A stretch of 64,000 nucleotides of DNA from the NCBI RefSeq assembly GCF_900096915.1, contig NZ_FMYK01000001.1, forward strand, positions 124,001 to 188,000. Direction: 5' to 3'. The position numbers and the translations under genes were made by a program. Below the pieces are notes generated by a model. That model was not told where the DNA came from, did no database searches, and saw only the letters and a list, made by a program, of their open reading frames with translations. Each line of letters opens with the position of its first letter. Position 1 is the stretch's first letter. Of this stretch, positions 1-8,059 are shown one piece after another. This stretch comes from Acinetobacter marinus (GTDB lineage Bacteria; Pseudomonadota; Gammaproteobacteria; Pseudomonadales; Moraxellaceae).

Positions 1-150
1 CTATCACCAATGGTGGCGGGCATTTTTCTCGATCAACAGGTTGCACCTGCTACCTTGTATGCCTATTACGGCGTAGTGTTTATCATTGCGATTGTTCTAA
101 TCCTATTGCTCAACCGGGATGTCTCGAAGCAGGAACAAGCAAATGCTTAA
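1..150 (+). CDS. MFS transporter, C-terminal fragment (cut by window start)
   Basis: Only the last 49 codons are present, open from base 1 to a TAA. The fragment reads LSPMVAGIFLDQ and then a hydrophobic helix ending in a short charged tail. It closely resembles the C-terminus of the complete aromatic-acid transporter at 9932-11269 (SSPIIAGYFLDQ plus a final helix). It is therefore probably another aromatic acid:H+ symporter of the PcaK/AAHS type, an inner-membrane importer. It converges with pobA, which suits import of 4-hydroxybenzoate or a related acid, but the substrate cannot be told from this piece. Confidence 0.75.
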   Translation, partial: LSPMVAGIFLDQQVAPATLYAYYGVVFIIAIVLILLLNRDVSKQEQANA

Positions 151-215
151 GATTGGGAAATAAGCATAATGATTTAAGGATGATGTGGTTTTGATGGACT
201 AAAATCATTGGAATG

Positions 216-262
216 AAAAAGGTCAGTTTGAGCGAGAAAGAGGTTCATAACTGACCTTTTTT
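216..262. terminator. Bidirectional intrinsic terminator between MFS gene and pobA
   Basis: A 13-bp perfect inverted repeat (AAAAAGGTCAGTT at 216-228 and its complement at 249-261) encloses a 20-nt loop. The stem has A-runs on one side and T-runs on the other, so it can end transcripts from both convergent genes. Confidence 0.8.
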
Positions 263-293
263 ATGTCCATTGATAGACGAGAAATGTCTTTGA

Positions 294-1550
294 TTACGAG
301 CTTGAAGTCAGGTGTATCGATTCAGTCTTATCACTGGCAAGAACGTGCGACTTAAGATCAGAGCGATCGACTTTAAACGGCAAGCCGACATAATTTTCCG
401 CCAAAGTGGTTTGTCCCGCAACAGACTCCAAGACATAATTTAACTCTGCTTGCTTCATACGATGGTCAAACTCTGTTTCGGTATCGAAGCGATGGAGTAG
501 GTGAGTCAACCACCAAGAAAAGCGTTCCGCCTTCCATACTCGAGCCAAGCAACGTGCAGAATATTGATCGATACCTTCATTTGAACCATTCTGGAAATAT
601 TCAATCAATGCGTCCGATAAAAAACCAATGTCTGAGGTTGCTAGGTTTAAGCCTTTAGCACCTGTCGGCGGGACAATGTGCGCTGCATCACCCGCTAAAA
701 ACAATTTGCCAAAACGCATCGGCTCAGTGATGAAGCTGCGAAGTGGCGCAATACTTTTTTCGATCGAAGGACCAGTGACCAAGTTGGCTTTGCTGTCATC
801 ATCCAGACGATTTTTTAATTCTTCCCAAAATGCCTCATCACTCCATTGTTCAACAGTATCTGTAATCGGCACTTGTAAATAATAACGGCTACGGGTATTG
901 GAGCGCATACTGCACAGGGCGAAACCACGTTCGGATTGCACATAAATCAGCTCAGGCGCAACGGGCGGCACATCAGCAAGCACACCGAGCCAGCCAAAAG
1001 GATAGACCTTTTCAAACGTCTGCATTTTGTCTTCTGGAATGCTGGCACGACAAACCCCGTGAAAGCCATCACAGCCAGCGATAAACTGACAATTGATCCG
1101 ATAGCTGTGACCATTTTGTACCAGTGTGACATAAGGCGAACTTTCATAATCGTGGATTTGCACATCTTCAGCTTGATAAAATGAGCGTAAATTTGCCTGC
1201 TGTCGTGCTTCCATCAAGTCTTTGGTCACTTCAGTTTGACCATACACCACAACTTGCTTACCACCTGTCAGTTGACTGAGATCGATGCGATGTCTTTGAT
1301 TGTTGGTTAAAATCTCTACGCCATCATGTGGTAGACCATATTTGTCCAGATTGTCAGCGACACCTGCTTTATGCAACAAATCCACGGTAATCTGCTCAAG
1401 AATCCCTGCTCGAATGCGTGACGCAACATATTCGGCGCTTTGACGCTCAATGATGATATGTTCAATTCCTGCTTTATAAAGCAATTGCCCAAGTAACAAA
1501 CCCGCAGGTCCTGAGCCAATGATTGCAACTTGTGTGTCTAAAATGTCCAT
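294..1550 (-). CDS. pobA: 4-hydroxybenzoate 3-monooxygenase (PobA)
   Basis: Cytoplasmic FAD/NADPH monooxygenase that hydroxylates 4-hydroxybenzoate to protocatechuate. The 418-residue product has the FAD GxGxxG motif (12-17), the DG motif (161-162) and the GD motif (287-288). The substrate residues known from Pseudomonas PobA (Tyr201, Ser212, Arg214, Tyr222, Pro293, Tyr385) all appear with a constant +2 offset: Tyr203, Ser214, Arg216, Tyr224, Pro295, Tyr387. An AGGACA ribosome site precedes the ATG. The protein is about 24 residues longer than the Pseudomonas enzyme; the extra part is a polar tail after the conserved NYVGLP. It is transcribed away from pobR, its presumed activator. The function is very secure. 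Confidence 0.97.
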   Translation of the reverse strand: MDILDTQVAIIGSGPAGLLLGQLLYKAGIEHIIIERQSAEYVASRIRAGILEQITVDLLHKAGVADNLDKYGLPHDGVEILTNNQRHRIDLSQLTGGKQVVVYGQTEVTKDLMEARQQANLRSFYQAEDVQIHDYESSPYVTLVQNGHSYRINCQFIAGCDGFHGVCRASIPEDKMQTFEKVYPFGWLGVLADVPPVAPELIYVQSERGFALCSMRSNTRSRYYLQVPITDTVEQWSDEAFWEELKNRLDDDSKANLVTGPSIEKSIAPLRSFITEPMRFGKLFLAGDAAHIVPPTGAKGLNLATSDIGFLSDALIEYFQNGSNEGIDQYSARCLARVWKAERFSWWLTHLLHRFDTETEFDHRMKQAELNYVLESVAGQTTLAENYVGLPFKVDRSDLKSHVLASDKTESIHLTSSS

Positions 1551-1658
1551 TTTCCATTGTCCTGATGTATAGCTCAGCGTTATGCCAAGAAATTAATATC
1601 GTCGTTGATTTAATGTAGACACTTTGGCTTGGAAAAAGTAGCAAGCGAAATCTACTAT

Positions 1659-1695
1659 TGTCCGAAAATAGATAAAAATGTCCGTATAGCGGACA
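1659..1695. promoter_or_regulatory. Candidate PobR operator: three TGTCCG half-sites
   Basis: TGTCCG occurs at 1659-1664 and 1679-1684, exactly 20 bp apart. Its inverted copy CGGACA lies at 1690-1695, so the last two form a palindrome with a 5-bp spacer. A palindrome plus one in-phase direct repeat is the operator layout known for the Acinetobacter IclR-type activators PcaU and PobR. The site lies about 110-145 bp upstream of each gene start in the pobA-pobR divergent gap. Confidence 0.7.
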
Positions 1696-1805
1696 AATAT
1701 ATGGTGAAAATCGAAGAAGCGAGCTATGCTTTTGCCTATGGATCCAATCAGAATATTGTGATTTAAGGCAAGTGATAGGTAACAGCGGACGTGAGGGCAT
1801 GCATA

Positions 1806-2588
1806 ATGTCAGAACAAGAGATGGAAAAATCTCAATTTATTGCCAGTCTCGGCAAAGGCATGCAAGTCTTAGAAGCCTTTGGCACAGAACGACAACGTTT
1901 AAATGTCAGTCAAGTGGCACAAAAAACGCAGATTAGTCGCACAGCGGTAAGGCGTTATTTGCTGACCTTTGCCGATTTGGGCTATCTTTCGAGCGATGGC
2001 ACGCATTTTTGGATTACGCATAAGGTGCTACGATTTTCCAGTGCCTATCTCAGTTCGAGTTTGCTACCGAAGTTGGCACAGCCACATTTAAATCAACTGA
2101 ATCAACTGACGAATTTGAGTTTTTCTGTCGCTGTCTTAGATGGGCATGAAGTGGTGCCGATTGCGCATAGTTTTATGCAACACGACCGACAAAAGATGAT
2201 TCCTTATGGTATTCACTTAGGTAATCGTTTGCCTGCACATGCCACGTCGACTGGAAAGTTATTATTATCATATTTGAGCTCAGCAGACTTAGAAGATTGG
2301 ATTGATCAATATGGCTTACCACGTTTAACACCATATAGCATCACTGATGATGCGCAATTCAAAGCACGCATTGCCAGTATTCGCCAGCACGATTTTTGTC
2401 TATCTGAACAGGAACATGAGCTTGGTGTCATCGCCATCGCCGTGCCGATTTTGTCGCAAAAAGGACACGCTGTAGCAGCGTTAAATTGTATATCCACTGT
2501 GTTACAAAGCGATGCGACCACTTTACAGGAGCGGATTTTGCCATTGATTAGACAAGCCGCCCAACAGATTCGTTATGACTTAAATTAA
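1806..2588 (+). CDS. pobR: IclR-family activator of pobA (PobR)
   Basis: An IclR-type regulator of 260 residues. It has an N-terminal winged helix-turn-helix (about 15-75, including SQVAQKTQISRTAVRRYL) and a C-terminal effector-binding domain (about 90-258) with the typical HATSTGKLLLSYL segment. ATG at 1806 is preferred over the in-frame GTG at 1791 because GAGGG lies 8 bp before it. The gene is divergent from pobA, and the half-sites between them suggest that it controls pobA, and perhaps itself, in response to 4-hydroxybenzoate. Length and context match Acinetobacter PobR. The related PcaU is the main alternative, but pobA adjacency favours PobR. Confidence 0.9.
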   Translation: MSEQEMEKSQFIASLGKGMQVLEAFGTERQRLNVSQVAQKTQISRTAVRRYLLTFADLGYLSSDGTHFWITHKVLRFSSAYLSSSLLPKLAQPHLNQLNQLTNLSFSVAVLDGHEVVPIAHSFMQHDRQKMIPYGIHLGNRLPAHATSTGKLLLSYLSSADLEDWIDQYGLPRLTPYSITDDAQFKARIASIRQHDFCLSEQEHELGVIAIAVPILSQKGHAVAALNCISTVLQSDATTLQERILPLIRQAAQQIRYDLN

Positions 2589-2602
2589 GTGATGTAAAGT
2601 TA

Positions 2603-2630
2603 AGTGATTTAAAAATATTTTTGAATCGCT
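2603..2630. terminator. AT-rich bidirectional hairpin between pobR and marR
   Basis: AGTGATT pairs with AATCGCT (one T:G wobble), and the stem continues through AAAAA/TTTTT, giving about 13 bp with a tiny loop. It lies in the 53-bp convergent gap, so it can serve both genes. Confidence 0.55.
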
Positions 2631-2641
2631 CATTTAGACAT

Positions 2642-3091
2642 TTACTTTGCCTGTTTGAGATTATTCACCATGATTTCGAGCTGACTTTTAATTAGCAGCG
2701 CTAAATTTTTATCAATGCCTTTGAGCATCAATGTCTCGACTTGACTGACAATCGCTCGACAGGCACGCACTTTCTCCTCACCCAGCTCCGAGAGTTTAAT
2801 CAAAATCCGACGACCATGTTCTGGATCGGCAGTTTTGGTGATCCACTCTCGGTTTTCCAGCTCTTGAATCACCTTGGTGGTGGACTGTGGTTTGATAAAT
2901 GCCAACTCAGCCAGTTTGGCATTAGAGACCCCGGGCTTACGCTGAATCACCGACAGCATGGTGAGCTGTGGCAGGGTAATTTCAATTTTTTTCAGTTCTT
3001 CGTTCAAGATTTGATTGATCAACCGATCGGTACGTGCCAAAGCATAGCTGAGCGTGGTGTGCTCTTGGGTGGTGAGTTCGCTGTCATTCAT
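2642..3091 (-). CDS. hcaR: MarR-family repressor of hydroxycinnamate genes (HcaR/FerR type)
   Basis: A 149-residue MarR-type winged-helix protein. The recognition region SNAKLAELAFIKPQSTTKVIQELENREW lies around residues 55-82 and the wing, DPEHGRRILIKLSELG, around 88-103. Flanking helices would form the dimer. In Acinetobacter and Pseudomonas, MarR repressors encoded beside hydratase-lyase genes block the pathway until a hydroxycinnamoyl-CoA thioester releases them. This gene is divergent from ech with a 273-bp AT-rich gap, exactly that arrangement. The family is certain; the ligand is inferred from position. Confidence 0.8.
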   Translation of the reverse strand: MNDSELTTQEHTTLSYALARTDRLINQILNEELKKIEITLPQLTMLSVIQRKPGVSNAKLAELAFIKPQSTTKVIQELENREWITKTADPEHGRRILIKLSELGEEKVRACRAIVSQVETLMLKGIDKNLALLIKSQLEIMVNNLKQAK

Positions 3092-3294
3092 CGAAGGGAA
3101 TTACCTTTTATTTTTGAAATGGTGATTGCATGTTGAAATTAAAGCACAAATGCGGAAAAAGTAAAAATTCTATTGCACACAGCGATCAGCCCCATTAAAA
3201 AAATAGTTAAGTAAGAATAACTTATAAAATTTAAAAAATTCATTTTTAAATAACTAGTTGATATTTATTAGAAATAAAAAATTATAAAAAACTA

Positions 3295-3323
3295 TTGAAT
3301 ATAAGCTAGGCTTGCATTATATT
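3295..3323 (+). promoter_or_regulatory. Candidate sigma-70 promoter for ech
   Basis: TTGAAT (3295-3300) and TATATT (3318-3323) are separated by 17 bp, about 40 bp before the ech start codon. It is the best -35/-10 pair in the gap. An imperfect inverted repeat (about 3204-3225, TTAAGT...ACTTAT) lies further upstream and might be part of a MarR operator. Confidence 0.45.
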
Positions 3324-3364
3324 GGATCCATCGGCACCAATTATCGTCAATTGAGGAGTTACAC

Positions 3365-4204
3365 ATGACGTATCAAAACAAATGGGAAACAGTGGATGTT
3401 CAAGTTGAAAACAATATTGCTTGGATTACTTTAAATCGTCCTGAAAAGCGCAATGCGATGAGCCCAACGCTGAATCGAGAAATGATTGATGTACTTGAGA
3501 CCCTTGAGCTCGATGATGAAGCGCAAGTGTTGGTGTTAACAGGTGCGGGCGACTCATGGACTGCGGGCATGGATTTGAAAGAATATTTCCGTGAGACCGA
3601 TGCCAGATCGGATTATATCCAAGAGCGTATTCGCCGTGACTCATGTCGCTGGCAGTGGCAACTTCTGCGTATGTATTCAAAGCCGACCATTGCAATGGTT
3701 AATGGCTGGTGTTTCGGTGGTGGTTTCTCACCATTGGTGGCATGTGATTTGGCGATTTGTGCCGATGAAGCGACTTTTGGCTTATCAGAGGTGAACTGGG
3801 GCATTCCACCGGGCAACTTGGTGAGCAAAGCCATGGCAGATACCGTAGGACATCGTACTTCGCTGTATTACATCATGACAGGCAAGCCATTCTCAGGAAA
3901 AGAAGCTGAGCAAATGGGCTTGGTGAACAAAAGTGTCCCGCTTGCGCAGTTAAAGCAAGAAGTGACCGAACTTTGTGAAGTCTTACTGGAAAAAAATCCA
4001 ATCGTGTTGCGCTATGCCAAAAATGGCTTTAAGCGTTGCCGTGAGCTGACTTGGGATCAAAACGAAGATTACCTCTATGCAAAAATTGATCAGTGTAGCC
4101 ATCGTGATACCGAAGGTGGACGTGCTGAAGGTTTGAAACAATTTTTGGATGATAAAACCATCAAGCCGGGTCTACAGACCTATAAACGTCAAAAACGTGA
4201 TTAA
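3365..4204 (+). CDS. ech: p-Hydroxycinnamoyl-CoA hydratase/lyase
   Basis: Crotonase-fold enzyme that hydrates feruloyl-, coumaroyl- or caffeoyl-CoA and then splits the product into acetyl-CoA and vanillin, 4-hydroxybenzaldehyde or protocatechualdehyde. The 279-residue product matches Pseudomonas HCHL along its whole length. Known active-site residues appear with a -1 offset: Tyr74 (Tyr75), Glu142 (catalytic Glu143), Trp145 (Trp146) and Tyr238 (Tyr239). The oxyanion-hole segment GWCFGGGFSPL is at 114-124. A GAGG ribosome site lies before the ATG. It is first in the forward series ech-vdh-fcs. The Acinetobacter name is hcaA. Confidence 0.96.
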   Translation: MTYQNKWETVDVQVENNIAWITLNRPEKRNAMSPTLNREMIDVLETLELDDEAQVLVLTGAGDSWTAGMDLKEYFRETDARSDYIQERIRRDSCRWQWQLLRMYSKPTIAMVNGWCFGGGFSPLVACDLAICADEATFGLSEVNWGIPPGNLVSKAMADTVGHRTSLYYIMTGKPFSGKEAEQMGLVNKSVPLAQLKQEVTELCEVLLEKNPIVLRYAKNGFKRCRELTWDQNEDYLYAKIDQCSHRDTEGGRAEGLKQFLDDKTIKPGLQTYKRQKRD

Positions 4205-4227
4205 TTCAGTATTTTGCTGAGTTTAAA

Positions 4228-4285
4228 AAATCAAGATTTGGAAATCGAGGTTTAGAAAATCTAGGTTTAGAAAATCGAGAATAGG
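4228..4285 (+). repeat. Short tandem repeat, about four 15-bp units, in the ech-vdh gap
   Basis: The unit AAATC followed by (A/G/T)AG(A/G)TTT(A/G)G recurs with starts at 4228, 4242, 4257 and 4272 (steps of 14, 15 and 15 bp). The last unit is degenerate. It is non-coding and lies between two operon genes. Confidence 0.6.
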
Positions 4286-4374
4286 TGCTGAAGTGAAGCC
4301 AATCTGCCCGTGAAGCACAGTATTCTCGATCATCAAAATGCAAGGAAAGTCAGACGTAAAGGAAGCAAACGGTC

Positions 4375-5826
4375 ATGCAAAATGTTCAACTTTTAATTCA
4401 TGGTCAGTCACAAGACGCCAGCAATGCTCAGACCTTTGAGCGTATCAGCCCAATTGACGGCTCAGTTGCCAGTGTCGCTGCGGCTGCCACCGTTGCTGAT
4501 ATTGATGCAGCGATTGAATCAGCACACCAAGCCTTTGCAACATGGTCTGCATTGTCACCGACTGAGCGTCGTATGCGCTTGCTCAAAGCGGCAGATTTAA
4601 TGAATCAAAAAGCGCAACAATTTTGTGATGTGGCAGTCAAAGAGCTCGGATCTTCGGCAACTTGGTACGGCTTCAATGTCCATCTTGCAGCCAATATGCT
4701 ACGTGAAGCGGCGGCGATGACCACACAAATCGATGGCAGTTTGATTCCTTCTGATATCCCAGGCAGTTTGGCGATGGGGGTGCGTGTGCCATGCGGTGTG
4801 ATCGTGGGTATGGCACCTTGGAATGCACCGATTATCTTGGCGACTCGTGCTTTGGCGATGCCGTTGGCATGTGGCAACACCGTGGTGCTCAAAGCCTCTG
4901 AATCGTGTCCTGCGACCCAGCGCTTAATTGGTGAAGTCTTGGCAGAAGCAGGTTTGGGTGATGGTGTGGTCAATGTAATTACCCACCGTGCCGAAGATGC
5001 CCCGCAAATCGTTGAGCGTTTGGTGAGTCATCCCTTGACCAAGCGGATTAACTTTACAGGTTCTACCCGTGTCGGTCGAATCATTGCTGAAACTGCTGCC
5101 AAATATTTCAAACCTGTACTGCTCGAACTCGGTGGTAAAGCGCCAGTCGTGATTTTAAATGATGCTGATCTCGATGAAGCCGTCAATGCGGTAGCTTTCG
5201 GGGCATTCTTTAATCAAGGACAAATCTGTATGTCTACCGAGCGTGTACTTGTGCAACGTGAGATTGCAGATCAATTCATTGAGAAATTAGTCGCCAAAGC
5301 GAAATCGCTCAAAGCGGGTGATCCTCGTCAAGAAGGTTTTGCTCTAGGCACGATGGAAAGCATGAAGGCTGCCGAACGCATTCAACACTTGCTACAAGAT
5401 GCTTTGGATCACGGTGCAACTTTGCCACTTGGCATTCATGTCGAAGGCACAGTGGTTCAGCCAAGCATTATTGTCGATGTGACCAAAGCGATGAAACTCT
5501 ATGCTGAGGAGTCGTTTGCGCCAGTGTGTACGGTACAGCGCTTTGACAGTATTGATGAGGCGGTGAATCTTGCCAATGACAGTGACTATGGTCTATCTGC
5601 GGCGGTATTTAGTCAAAATCTTGCCAGCGCACTGTCGATTGCCAAGCGCATTGAATCAGGCATTTGTCATATCAATGCCGCAACCGTGCATGATGAAGCG
5701 CCAATGCCATTTGGTGGTGTGAAGCAAAGTGGTTATGGGCGTTTTGGTAGCAAAGCCTCCGTGGCTGAATTTACCGATTTGCGCTGGATTACCATTCAAA
5801 CCGAATCAAAACATTATCCAATTTAA
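4375..5826 (+). CDS. vdh: Vanillin / 4-hydroxybenzaldehyde dehydrogenase
   Basis: NAD(P)-dependent aldehyde dehydrogenase of 483 residues. It would oxidise the aromatic aldehyde released by Ech to vanillate, 4-hydroxybenzoate or protocatechuate. Visible catalytic elements are Asn150 (in APWNAP), the general base Glu251 (in LELGGKAP) and the nucleophile Cys285 (in FNQGQICMSTER). The C-terminal PFGGVKQSGYGRFG motif is intact. An AAAGGAAG ribosome site lies about 9 bp before the ATG. It follows ech by 170 bp and precedes fcs, the order expected for hcaA-B-C. A benzaldehyde-type dehydrogenase is the only serious alternative. Confidence 0.92.
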   Translation: MQNVQLLIHGQSQDASNAQTFERISPIDGSVASVAAAATVADIDAAIESAHQAFATWSALSPTERRMRLLKAADLMNQKAQQFCDVAVKELGSSATWYGFNVHLAANMLREAAAMTTQIDGSLIPSDIPGSLAMGVRVPCGVIVGMAPWNAPIILATRALAMPLACGNTVVLKASESCPATQRLIGEVLAEAGLGDGVVNVITHRAEDAPQIVERLVSHPLTKRINFTGSTRVGRIIAETAAKYFKPVLLELGGKAPVVILNDADLDEAVNAVAFGAFFNQGQICMSTERVLVQREIADQFIEKLVAKAKSLKAGDPRQEGFALGTMESMKAAERIQHLLQDALDHGATLPLGIHVEGTVVQPSIIVDVTKAMKLYAEESFAPVCTVQRFDSIDEAVNLANDSDYGLSAAVFSQNLASALSIAKRIESGICHINAATVHDEAPMPFGGVKQSGYGRFGSKASVAEFTDLRWITIQTESKHYPI

Positions 5827-6049
5827 CGCTAGATTGCTGTGCGTTTAGCTCAGGATCAGCGCAGGCTTTATGCAAGATCAAAGCAGGATCAAAGCAGCAT
5901 CTGAATAAATTTTAAATCAGTGGTCAGTGCGCACCGACTTGCGTACGCCAGCCGAATATATTGTAAGAACACAATGCAAGACATTGCATGAAAATATCGC
6001 ATGATGCGACAGCGATGATGCAGATCATCAAAAACATGGAGTAAGTGGT

Positions 6050-7915
6050 ATGGCACAGGCAAAAGTGATTTCGTCAAATTATCCAGAGCGTGAAGTGCGT
6101 CTTGGTAGCCATGAAATCGATTTTGAGTATCAGGGTGACACACTTTATATTTATCCCAAAGAACAATTACAGCAGTATCCGCAAAAACTGACCGATCGTT
6201 TGATCGAAAATGCACAGCAATTTCCAGAGCGGACTTTTGTCGCAAAACGTGGTGCAGATGGTGAGTGGATTCGCCTGAGTTATGCGGAAGTGGAACGCCG
6301 TGCTTGGCATATTGCGCAAGCACTACACCAGCGTGATTTGTCTGCTGAACGTCCGATCATTATCTTGTCTGGCAATGATCTTGAGCATTTGGTGCTGTCG
6401 ATGGCAGCGATGTTTGCAGGGGTGCCATTTTCAGCGATTTCTCCTGCGTATTCTTTAGTTTCTCAAGATTTCGGCAAGTTACGTCATGTCATCGAGGTAT
6501 TAACCCCAGGTCTAGTCTATGCCGCCGATGGACAACTTTTTGCCAAAGCGATTCAAAGCTGTGTTGATGATCAGATTGAAGTGGTGACCAATTCTGGCTT
6601 GGTCGGTGAGCAACGCTGTACTGCTTTTGAGGACTTACTGGCAACGCCTATTGATGATGTCAAAGCGCATTATGCATCGCTTGATGAACATACCATTGCC
6701 AAGTTTTTATTCACCTCTGGCTCAACCAAAATGCCAAAAGCCGTGCCGACTACGCATCTGATGTTGTGTGTCAATCAGCAAATGCTTTTGCAGACTTTTC
6801 CAGAGTTTGCTGATGAGCCACCTGTGCTGTTGGATTGGTTGTCTTGGCATCATACCTTTGGTGGCAGTCACAATGTCGGCATCGTGTTGTATAACGCTGG
6901 CACGATTTATATCGATGATGGCAAGCCTGTTGCGGGCAAGTTTGATGAAACCATTCGCAACCTCAAAGAAATCTCGCCAACGGTGTATTTCAATGTACCA
7001 AAAGGTTGGGAAGAACTCACCATTGCCTTGGAAAATGATAAAGCACTGCGGGATAGCTTCTATGCCAAAGTCAAAATTTTATTCTTCGCTGGGGCAGCCT
7101 TGTCCAATGCAGCATGGGATCGCTTAGATCGAATTGCACAAAAACATTGCGGGGAAAGTATTCGCATTATGAGTGGTTTGGGCATGACCGAGACTGCACC
7201 GTCTTGCGCTTTTACCACGGGACCACAGGTGATGGCTGGCTTTATTGGCTATCCTGCACCAGGTTGTACCATCAAGCTAGAACGTACTGGCGACAAGCTG
7301 GAATTTTGTGCCAAAGGCGATCATGTCATGAAAGGCTACTGGCGTCTCAATGAGGACCAGCAGTCTAAGGTGTTTGATGACGAAGGCTTTTACCACACAG
7401 GTGATGCGGTGCGCTTGGTCGATCCAGAAGACCCGCAACAAGGACTGATGTATGACGGACGTTTAGCGGAAGATTTCAAACTGAATACAGGCACCTTTGT
7501 CAATGTCGGTACTTTACGCAACAAAGCCTTATTGAGTGGCAATCAACTGATTCAAGACCTTGCCATCACAGGCAGTAATTTGGATTCAATCGGATTTTTA
7601 ATTTTCCCAAAACTCGATGCCTGCGCCGAACTGGCTGGGCTCAGTCTATCTGAGCACAGTGCCGAACACATCTTGAGTCATGACAAGGTACGTGATTGGT
7701 TTCAGCAATTTTTGCAGCAATACAATCAAGGTGCCACAGGCAGCTCAAATCGTGTAGACAAGCTGTATTTGATGACCGAGCCACCTCAGCTCGATGCCAG
7801 CGAAGTCACCGATAAGGGCAATCTAAACCAAGGCAATATCATTAAACGCCGTCAGCCATTGATTGAAGATTTATATCAATCTGAGCTGAATCATCCACTC
7901 ATTATTCGTTTGTAA
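6050..7915 (+). CDS. fcs: Feruloyl/hydroxycinnamoyl-CoA synthetase
   Basis: Adenylate-forming acyl-CoA ligase of 621 residues that would activate hydroxycinnamates with ATP and CoA, the first step of the pathway. The phosphate-binding motif TSGSTKMPK is at 222-230. The GLGMTETAP motif follows in the middle of the protein, then the hinge motif YDGRLAEDFKLNTG and a C-terminal KGNLNQ with the likely catalytic lysine near 589. The length fits the feruloyl-CoA synthase branch, which is longer than ordinary fatty acyl-CoA ligases. GGAG precedes the ATG. It lies 223 bp after vdh. The Acinetobacter counterpart is hcaC. Confidence 0.92.
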   Translation: MAQAKVISSNYPEREVRLGSHEIDFEYQGDTLYIYPKEQLQQYPQKLTDRLIENAQQFPERTFVAKRGADGEWIRLSYAEVERRAWHIAQALHQRDLSAERPIIILSGNDLEHLVLSMAAMFAGVPFSAISPAYSLVSQDFGKLRHVIEVLTPGLVYAADGQLFAKAIQSCVDDQIEVVTNSGLVGEQRCTAFEDLLATPIDDVKAHYASLDEHTIAKFLFTSGSTKMPKAVPTTHLMLCVNQQMLLQTFPEFADEPPVLLDWLSWHHTFGGSHNVGIVLYNAGTIYIDDGKPVAGKFDETIRNLKEISPTVYFNVPKGWEELTIALENDKALRDSFYAKVKILFFAGAALSNAAWDRLDRIAQKHCGESIRIMSGLGMTETAPSCAFTTGPQVMAGFIGYPAPGCTIKLERTGDKLEFCAKGDHVMKGYWRLNEDQQSKVFDDEGFYHTGDAVRLVDPEDPQQGLMYDGRLAEDFKLNTGTFVNVGTLRNKALLSGNQLIQDLAITGSNLDSIGFLIFPKLDACAELAGLSLSEHSAEHILSHDKVRDWFQQFLQQYNQGATGSSNRVDKLYLMTEPPQLDASEVTDKGNLNQGNIIKRRQPLIEDLYQSELNHPLIIRL

Positions 7916-7992
7916 GGACATTGTAGTCTGACCTTATTCGTAACACGTTTTTTTTAAGATTTGTTTTTAGCAGGAATGCAAGGCAGTGAAGC

Positions 7993-8032
7993 CATCTCTT
8001 AGACATCGCTCGATGTTGTCTCACGAGAGATG
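7993..8032 (+). other. Bulged hairpin between fcs and the porin gene
   Basis: CATCTCT and AGAGATG close an inner AGACA...TGTCT / ATCG...CGAT stem. An AT-rich stretch follows. It could be a weak terminator or a leader structure tuning expression of the downstream porin. Confidence 0.4.
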
Positions 8033-8059
8033 CCTTATTTAATTTTCAGGAAGAAAATG

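Noticed and set aside
1474..1800. Reverse-strand open frame of 108 codons across the pobA start and the intergenic gap
   Set aside because: It overlaps pobA in another frame and runs through the candidate PobR operator; the protein is low quality and has no ribosome site.
2741..3136. 131-codon forward frame opposite the MarR gene
   Set aside because: Antisense to a clear MarR-family protein; composition is that of a shadow frame.
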